A stretch of DNA of 64,000 bases from Dendrophyllia cribrosa. Its lineage: Eukaryota > Cnidaria > Anthozoa > Scleractinia > Dendrophylliidae. Shown here one piece after another: positions 10,801 to 19,309 of this stretch. Where the stretch lies: positions 7,599,667-7,663,666 of the forward strand of contig JAJLRJ010000010.1 of NCBI GenBank assembly GCA_024195265.1, read 5' to 3'. The position numbers and the translations under genes were made by a program. Position 1 is the stretch's first letter. Every line of letters begins with the position of its first letter. Below the pieces are notes generated by a model. That model searched no databases, was not told the origin of the DNA, and worked only from the letters and a program-made list of their open reading frames with translations.

Positions 10801-13800
10801 ATTTCCAGGAGAGATTCTGATCAATAAGAACGCCCAGGTATTTTATATAAACTTTAGACTCGAGATGAACAAATTTGTTCTTTTCATTATCAAATGTGCA
10901 AAGTTTTGGTTGGTAAGCAAGACGTTTTTGATAAGGACGGAAAATTACAAAGTTGGATTTATTAATATTAAGAGTTAGTTTATTGGCTATCAGCCAATTA
11001 CAAACGTTTTGTAGCTCATTGTTGACAGTTGACTCAAGATCTTTCAAATTTTTGTCCGCATACAGAATGTTAGTATCGTCTGCAAAGAGGTAAAATCTAA
11101 ATTTATTCGAGCATCTGTGAATATCATTGACATATACCAAGAAAAGCAGAGGTCCAAGAATTGATCCTTGAGGAACACCACATCCAACGACAGCTTTATC
11201 TGATATATGATGGTCTACTTGCGTTCTTTGCGTGCGATTTTTAAGATATGAGGAGAACCAATCATTAATTATTCCACGAAAGCCATAGTGATTGAGCTTA
11301 TCAAGCAAAATATCGTGATCGACGGTGTCAAAGGCTTTTTTAAGATCAATGAATACTCCACAAGATATTAATCGCTGATTCATGTTTATCTGTATATCAT
11401 TAACAATGTCCAGTATTGCGTGTTGGGTTGAATGCTCCTTACGAAAGCCGTATTGTGAGGAATATAAAAGTTCGTGTTTCTTTACATAGCTCATCAATCT
11501 GTTGTAGATTATTTTCTCAAATACTCTATTAAAATTTGAAAGTAAAGAGATAGGTCTGTAGTTGTTTGCGTCCGTATCATCACCACTCTTAAATACTGGC
11601 GTAATTTTAGCAATTTTAAGCTTTGATGGATAAGTCCCTAATCTGATAGGTGTATTAAGTATCTCTGTGAGAACAGGAGCTATGACGGCACTTGAACATT
11701 TCAGTAATTTGGTAGGTGAGGAGTATAGAGCAGTTTTCAATTGAGTGTCGTAAAACCAAAACCAAAGTAATTACTCTGACCAATCACAGCAGTCGTAAAC
11801 AATCCAATGAACCAATCAGAGCTCGAAGCAATTGGTCACGATTGGTTTTGGTTTTACTTCTGATTGGTCGAGAAAGTGGCGCGAGATTTTTTAGCCAATC
11901 ACAAAGCGTAGCAATGCAAAACCAAAGCAATTGTGTAATTACTTTCGACACTCAATTGAAAACTGCTCTAAGCCATAGGATTTATCATTTGGTACAAGTA
12001 ATATTTCTGACCATACTTCTTCGGGTAAGACAGGTTGGAAGAAGAAGGATGAAGTTGAAGATTTGCACTTATCAACATAGTCTAGATGATGTTTTTGGGG
12101 AATGGAATGGAATGGAATGGAATGGAATGGAATGGAATGGAATGGAATGGAATGGAATGGAATGGTACCATGCAACAGTACTGCTAAAGAGGTTTCATTT
12201 GAATGGTCACACCATAGTATTTCTTCCACAGACTCAAAAGTTGGAACTACACTACATGTCTCCATAATTGACTCTGGGAGTGAAAGGGTTAATGTAATTT
12301 AACTTTGTTAACAACAAACTTTACAAAGTGATACTACAGTGACATAGCCCCTACTGATTTCGAAGATTCTTTTTTATCGTCGTCGTAATATCGATTCTAT
12401 CAGGAAATACATCTTGCCAAACGTCAATCCACAACCAGTTTGTGGTAAAAATTTCGTCTCTATCCGACTTGGAGAAGACCGCTCAGCCGATTGAAAAATG
12501 TAGGTTGGTCTCCAGAAAACTGGATCAAAACACCTTAACCTTTTCAATCCCAGAATCAATTGTGGAGACATGTAGTGTAGTTCTAACTTTTAAATCTGTT
12601 TACAAAATCCTATGGTGTGACCATTCAAATGAAACCTCTTCGGCAGTACTTTCGCATGGTACCATTTGTTCTAACTTTTGAGTCTGTTGATAAAATCCTA
12701 TGGTGTGACCATTCAAATGAAACCTCTTCGGCAGTACTTTCGCATGGTACCATTTGTTTTTTAATATTTTACAAAACGAAATTTGGGATTTTTCTTGAAT
12801 TTTATTTTTATTACTCTTAGGAGTTAAAGGGTTTAGGGTTAACGACAAGGAGCAAGTCTTCTTCGTAAATACTCTATTAAGCCCCCCTTTTTGGAGCAAG
12901 GTTTTTATTCAACGCGCTTGAAATAAATAAACCTACAAGGGGGGGGGGGGGGGCTTAATAGAGGATTTACGGTACGGTATCAGCAATCTGAGCATGAGAT
13001 TAATCTGGCGTTTAGAGTTTAGGTTTCCATCAGTGTTCACCGTTGTTTTACGTAGGAACCACACCTTTGGTTCCCACCCCAGTGATGACAGCTCTTAACA
13101 TGGCAGCAGTTCACGGCATGCAAGCAAACCTACCCCCGAACCAAGTGGCTGTACCTGAAGGTAAACAGCCTAAAGCTAAAGCCACCAAGCGACCCAAACG
13201 ACCACCTAAACCCCAAGGCCAAACAGCCATACAAAAAAAGATTCAGCAGCAGTTAATGCAACAGCAACAGCAGCAGTATATGCAAACTCAGCAGCCTGGG
13301 ATGATGTTCGGCCAAACAACGCAACAGCAAAAGCAGCAGCAACAACAGGCTTTCTTTCAACAGCAGAGGGGGCTTCCGGGGCAACCAGGGATGCAGCCTC
13401 AGCCACAACAAAGGTAGGTGGTCATCCCCTCCCCCCCCCCCCCCCCCCCCCCTAACGTAAATATAAGGACATCCTTGCTTGAAAGGCTTTTATTTCGCGA
13501 AGAAGAGAAAGTGTCTGGTCTCAAAAAGCTGTCAGTATAATTCAGTTGCATTGACGACTCTAGTTGCTTGTTAATAGACCATTTTCGTATTCTCGGTATT
13601 GAACTGGTATTGAACTGGTATTGAACTCGCGAAGAAGAGAAAGTGTCTGGTCCCAAAAAGCTGTCAGTATAATTCAGTTGCATTGACGACTCTAGTTGCT
13701 TGTTAATAGACCATTTTCGTATTCTCGGTATTGAACTGGTACTAGCTTGCAATGGAGGCTAATGCGGGGGAATATCATTAAAAATATTTGCATGTAAAAA

Positions 13801-14500
13801 GATTCTCCCGCATGAGCCTCGACTGCAAGCTAGTACCAGTCCAATACCGAGAATACGAAAATGGTCTATTGACAGGTATCATAAGATAAAATGTTGTGCA
13901 GTGCCCGGGGAGGACTGCCATTTAAAAATGACGGGGATGCTTGTCGTACCTTTTGGGGTCAAAATTTGTTGATCAAATCTAAAATGACTACCGTTAGAAT
14001 TATCGTGGCACCTTTTAGGGTATTGAGCCGAAAAATATGACTGAATATGACATTGTTATTTCAGAACTGGTACAGAGCCACACCCACAAAACGACACAGC
14101 TGAAGGGAAAAGTCTCGAGCATGGACAAGACCACCCAATCCCCCACCCCCCCCACCCTCCCCCACTCATCTCAAAAGTCTAATGGTTTGCCCCTCAACTT
14201 TTCTACTTGGGGATAAGCAAATAGGCATTAAATGTCTTAAAACTGAAGTCATCACTTGGACTGATACCTGATTTTACAGCCTTAGGAGCCCTGGCAGTCA
14301 AATGGTTAATTTGTGTATTTCTTTCACATCAAGGTTGTCAAATCCCACGGGAATAAAAACCCCATTAACCGACCTGAGGACCATGCTTAGTTCGCACCCT
14401 GGCACCTCACAGAACTCGCTTCCTCTCCAGTCACAGAGATCCGCTCAGTTACAAAGTCATCCACAGCTACCCGCAGAAATGATTATTCAAAGGTTGAGGC

Positions 14501-14532
<32 letters not shown>

Positions 14533-17500
14533 CCTCAGACTATGCAGCAAGCCATGTTTATGCAGGCTCAGCAGCCCTCGCTTCTCAAACAACAACTACA
14601 ATTAGGACAAACTCAAATGCCGCAACAACAGCAGCAGCAACAGCAACAGGCCAACCAACTTAGGCATTTACCACAAGCTACCCAGGTAAGATGGTGCTGT
14701 ACTACTCTTCACGTCTTCAAAAGCCCCTCTGCAGTTGTGGGTCACGTGATCTTTGCATAATTTTTTATTAATATTATGGACTATCACTTCGACCATGTGT
14801 TCTTTTCATTTCTGGTATTTCTTTAGGTTATAGCACATACCGTAGACTTCGGAAAGTAGTGCCCGCCCACCCCCATTATATCCGCTTTCATGCCAACAGC
14901 TTTGCGGATTATAATATATAAATAAATAAATAAGTAACGGCTACCTGAAAGTTTGGTTAATTTTGGGACCTTTCTAGTAATTCCCGAAAGTAACGGCCCA
15001 CCCGACAGTAACGGCCCACCTTCCTTTGTGGAAGGCCGCTGTTTGTTTGTGTGTTGCTTCTGAACGACCACATGCTTTTAGTCTAAAACTGGTTTGCCAC
15101 ATGAAAGGCATCATCTGATAGCAGATTCAGATACTACCCTAAATGGAACGGAAAATCGAATTTTCGAGCGCAGAATCCGGATCAAAATTAGTCAACCCTT
15201 TCACTCTCAAAGTCAATTATGGATACATGTAGTGTGGTTCTAATTTTTAAGTCTGTGGATGAAATCCTATGGTGTGACCATTCATATGAAACCTCTTCAG
15301 CAGTACTTTTGCATGGTACCATTTGTTCTAACTTTTAAGTCTGTTGACGAAATCCCATGGTGTGACCATTCATATGAAACCTCTTCAGCAGTACTTTTGC
15401 ATGGTACCATTTGTTCTAACTTTTGAGTCTGTTGATGAAATCCTATGGTGTGACCATTCAAATGAAACCTCTTCAGCAGTACTTTTGCATGGTACCATTT
15501 GTTCTAACTTTTGAGTCTGTTGACAAAATCCCATGGTGTGACCATTCAAATGAAACCTCTTCAGCAGTACTTTTGCATGGTACCATTTGTTCTAACTTTT
15601 GAGTCTGTTGATGAAATCCTATGGTGTGACCATTCAAATGAAACCTCTTCAGCAGTACTTTTGCATGGTACCATTTGTTCTAACTTTTGAGTCTGTTGAT
15701 GAAATCCTATGGTGTGACCATTCAAATGAAACCTCTTCAGCAGTACTTTTGCATGGTACCATTTGTTCTAACTTTTGAGTCTGTTGATGAAATCCTATGG
15801 TGTGACCATTCAAATGAAACCTCTTCAGCAGTACTTTTGCATGGTACAATTTGTTCTAACTTTTGAGTCTGTTGATGAAATCCTATGGTGTGACCATTCA
15901 AATGAAACCTCTTCAGCAGTACTTTTGCATGGTACCATTTGTTCTAACTTTTGAGTCTGTTGATGAAATCCTATGGTGTGACCATTCAAATGAAACCTCT
16001 TCAGCAGCACTTTTGCATGGTACCATTTGTTCTAACTTTTGAGTCTGTGGATGAAATCCTATGGTGTGACCATTCAAATGAAACCTCTTCAGCAGTACTT
16101 TTGCATGGTACCATTTGTTCTAACTTTTGACTCTGTGGATGAAATCCTATGGTGTGACCATTCAAATGAAACCTCTTCAGCAGCACTTTTGCATGGTACC
16201 ATTTGTTCTAACTTTTAAGTCTGTTGACGAAATCCTATGGTGTGACCATTCAAATGAAACCTCTTCAGCAGTACTTTTGCATGGTACCATTTGTTCTAAC
16301 TTTTAAGTCTGTTGACGAAATCCTATGGTGTGACCATTCATATGAAACCTCTTCAGCAGTACTTTTGCATGGTACCATTTGTTCTAACTTTTAAGTCTGT
16401 TGACGAAATCCTATGGTGTGACCATTCATATGAAACCTCTTCAGCAGTACTTTTGCATGGTACCATTTGTTCTAACTTTTAAGTCTGTTGACGAAATCCT
16501 ATGGTATGACCATTCAAATGAAACCTCTTCAGCAGTACTTTTGCATGGTACCATTTGTTCTAACTTTTGAGTCTGTTGACGAAATCCCATGGTGTGACCA
16601 TTCAAATGAAACCTCTTCAGCAGTACTTTTGCATGGTACCATTTGTTCTAACTTTTGAGTCTGTTGACGAAATCCCATGGTGTGACCATTCAAATGAAAC
16701 CTCTTCAGCAGTACTTTTGCATGGTACCATTTGTTCTAACTTTTGAGTCTGTTGACGGAAATCCCATGGTGTGACCATTCAAATGAAACCTCTTCAGCAG
16801 TACTTTTGCATGGTACCATTTGTTCTAACTTTTGAGTCTGTTGACGAAATCCCATGGTGTGACCATTCAAATGAAACCTCTTCAGCAGTACTTTTGCATG
16901 GTACCATTTGTTCTAACTTTTGAGTCTGTTGACGAAATCCTATGGTGTGACCATTCAAATGAAACCTCTTCAGCAGTACTTTTGCATGGTACCATTTGTT
17001 CTAACTTTTGAGTCTGTTGATGAAACCCTATGGTGTGACCATTCAAATGAAACCTCTTCAGCAGTACTTTTACATGGTACCATTTGTTCTAACTTTTGAG
17101 TCTATTGATGAAATCCTATGGTGTGACCATTCAAATGAAACCTCTTCAGCAGTACTTTTACATGGTACCATTTGTTCTAACTTTTGAGTCTATTGATGAA
17201 ATCCTATGGTGTGACCATTCAAATGAAACCTCTTCAGCAGTACTTTTACATGGTACCATTTGTTCTAACTTTTGAGTCTGTTGATGAAACCCTATGGTGT
17301 GACCATTCAAATGAAACCTCTTCAGCAGTACTTTTACATGGTACCATTTGTTCTAACTTTTGAGTCTGTTGATGAAATCCTATGGTGTGACCATTCATAT
17401 GAAACCTCTTCAGCAGTACTTTTGCATGGTACCATTTGTTCTAACTTTTAAGTCTGTTGACGAAATCCTATGGTGTGACCATTCATATGAAACCTCTTCA

Positions 17501-19277
17501 GCAGTACTTTTGCATGGTACCATTTGTTCTAACTTTTAAGTCTGTTGACGAAATCCTATGGTGTGACCATTCATATGAAACCTCTTCAGCAGTACTTTTG
17601 CATGGTACCATTTGTTCTAACTTTTAAGTCTGTGGACGAAATCCTATGGTGTGACCATTCAATTGAAACCTCTTCAGCAGTACTTTTGCATGGTACCATT
17701 AGTTTTTCAATATTTTCCAAAATGAAATTCGGAATTTTTCTTGAATTTTGTTATTTGGCACTCTTGGGAGTGAAAGTGTTAAAATAAAGAAAGCTACCAT
17801 TGAAAAACTAACAGAACCATTTGAAAGTACTACAGTATACCTTTCATTTGAACGGTCACATTTTAGGATTTCATGTTCAGTACTTGCTGACAATTTCCAT
17901 CGAGTTAGAAAGAACGAAAAACGGCTGAGATATTGCATCGTGTCAGTCAGAGTAGTTTTCTATTGAGTGTCGTAAAACCAAAACCAGAGTAATCTCTCAG
18001 GCCAATCACAAGAGACACAGACAATCCAATGAACCAATCAGAACTCGACGCAAATACATGTAGCCGGCGCCAAGCGCGGGAAAACGCGCGCGAAAAGATA
18101 ACGACAGGTTCTGGTTTTACTTCTGATTGGCTGAGAAAGTGGCGCAAGATTTTTTTAGCCAATCACAGCGAAGCAACGCAAAACCAAACCAATCACGAAA
18201 TTAGTTTCGACACTCCATTCAAAACCGCGCTATATAAAGGCAATGTATTGCATTGTTGTGGGAATAATTGTTTAGTTTTCGAGAAAAATCTTATTGAGAA
18301 CCGCCATTATGTCTTTGTTCCTTAGCATCAAGCGGTGCAGGGCGCTGCTCAAATGCATTCAAACCAACAGTATAGTTTCACTCAACCCCAGCGGCCCCAG
18401 TCACTACCCATTGGTAGAACCCAGGTCACCACTCGGCCCAATCTCGTCTCCACGCCATCAACACCGACGACAATGACCCTTCCGTCCTCTTTGGGTGGTA
18501 TGGTCTCACAACAGCAGCCATACAATAACACCGCTTATCAAGGTACGCTTACTATAGTATAGAAAGCAATAAGCAATAAGCGGCGAACATAATATCAAAC
18601 GGTCCAATTCATCCATGAACGCCTTGCATTGTCTTGAAAACTTGCAATTGTACGCTGTAAGTCTTTCTTCTGCTTCTCAAGTCAACACACGGAAAAAAAA
18701 AGAAAACTCAGAGCTCAAAACATGACTCGTCAGCTACGCCACGAGTAACTAGTGTTGCTACTTTCAATCATAAAACGAAACAATATCTTGCCTCTTGATT
18801 TTTGCCATGTTTTTTTTTGTGTAGTTGAACTCAGTAGTAAAAGTGTATTACTGTGTATTATGTCACGTTAGTTACACAAGAACATTTTGCCGTCCTCTTC
18901 TCTCTGCCGTCCTGTTGCGTAAGTTCACTATTCAATTCATGATTAAAGGGTGCTTCATCGGTTTAATATTCTCCTTTATCATAGGCCTTGCTGTATCGCA
19001 AAGAGCTATACAACCTCAGCAGCAACAACAACAACAACAACAACAACAGGCGCAGCAACAGCAACAACAACAGTTTTCGTTAACCGGTCAGCGGACTATC
19101 CAGCCACAACCGCAGGCCTCGCTACAACATAAAATGCCTGTGTCATCGGGTCATGCGCAGATGAACCCAGTTTCGCAAATGCAGCAAACGTATCAACCAC
19201 AGTACCAACAGAGTAGTATCAACAGACAGCAACAGCAACAGAGGTTGTTAGCGGCTGCCCAGATAAACCAACTTCAA

Positions 19278-19309
<32 letters not shown>

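Larger units (their letters stand above)
9901..12100 (-). mobile_element. non-LTR retrotransposon, 5'-truncated, reverse transcriptase ORF interrupted by a MITE
   Basis: On the minus strand the 3' end is a (TTG)n tail (9901-9917) and the flanking TSD is AATGGTAC. The coding part spans about 12095 to 10184. It is missing the endonuclease region and is broken at 11969/11726 by a CCAAT MITE; see the separate CDS. The tail and RT type suggest the CR1/L2/Jockey side of the non-LTR elements. Confidence 0.88.
9722..12292. mobile_element. 88-bp-unit MITE, copy 3, interrupted by a retrotransposon
   Basis: The left part (9722-9900) begins TTAACCCTTTCACTCCCAAG. The right part (12161-12292) ends CTCTGGGAGTGAAAGGGTTA. 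The sequence AATGGTAC at 9893-9900 is repeated at 12161-12168. Removing what lies between restores the normal 88-bp unit. Confidence 0.85.

Noticed and set aside
11716..12302. Open frames on the plus strand with [10 protein letters not shown] repeats
   Set aside because: They are the CCAAT MITE and (AATGG)n microsatellite read through.
13206..13406. Alanine-rich open frame on the minus strand
   Set aside because: It is the antisense of the MED12 glutamine-coding exon.
15192..17782. Regular array considered as a CRISPR
   Set aside because: Units are contiguous and similar throughout with no unique spacers, in a spliced eukaryotic gene. It is a satellite.
15649..17787. Overlapping frames in the 88-bp array ([18 protein letters not shown] type)
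   Set aside because: 88 is not a multiple of 3, so the frames rotate through the unit. They are by-products of the satellite, not a repeat protein.
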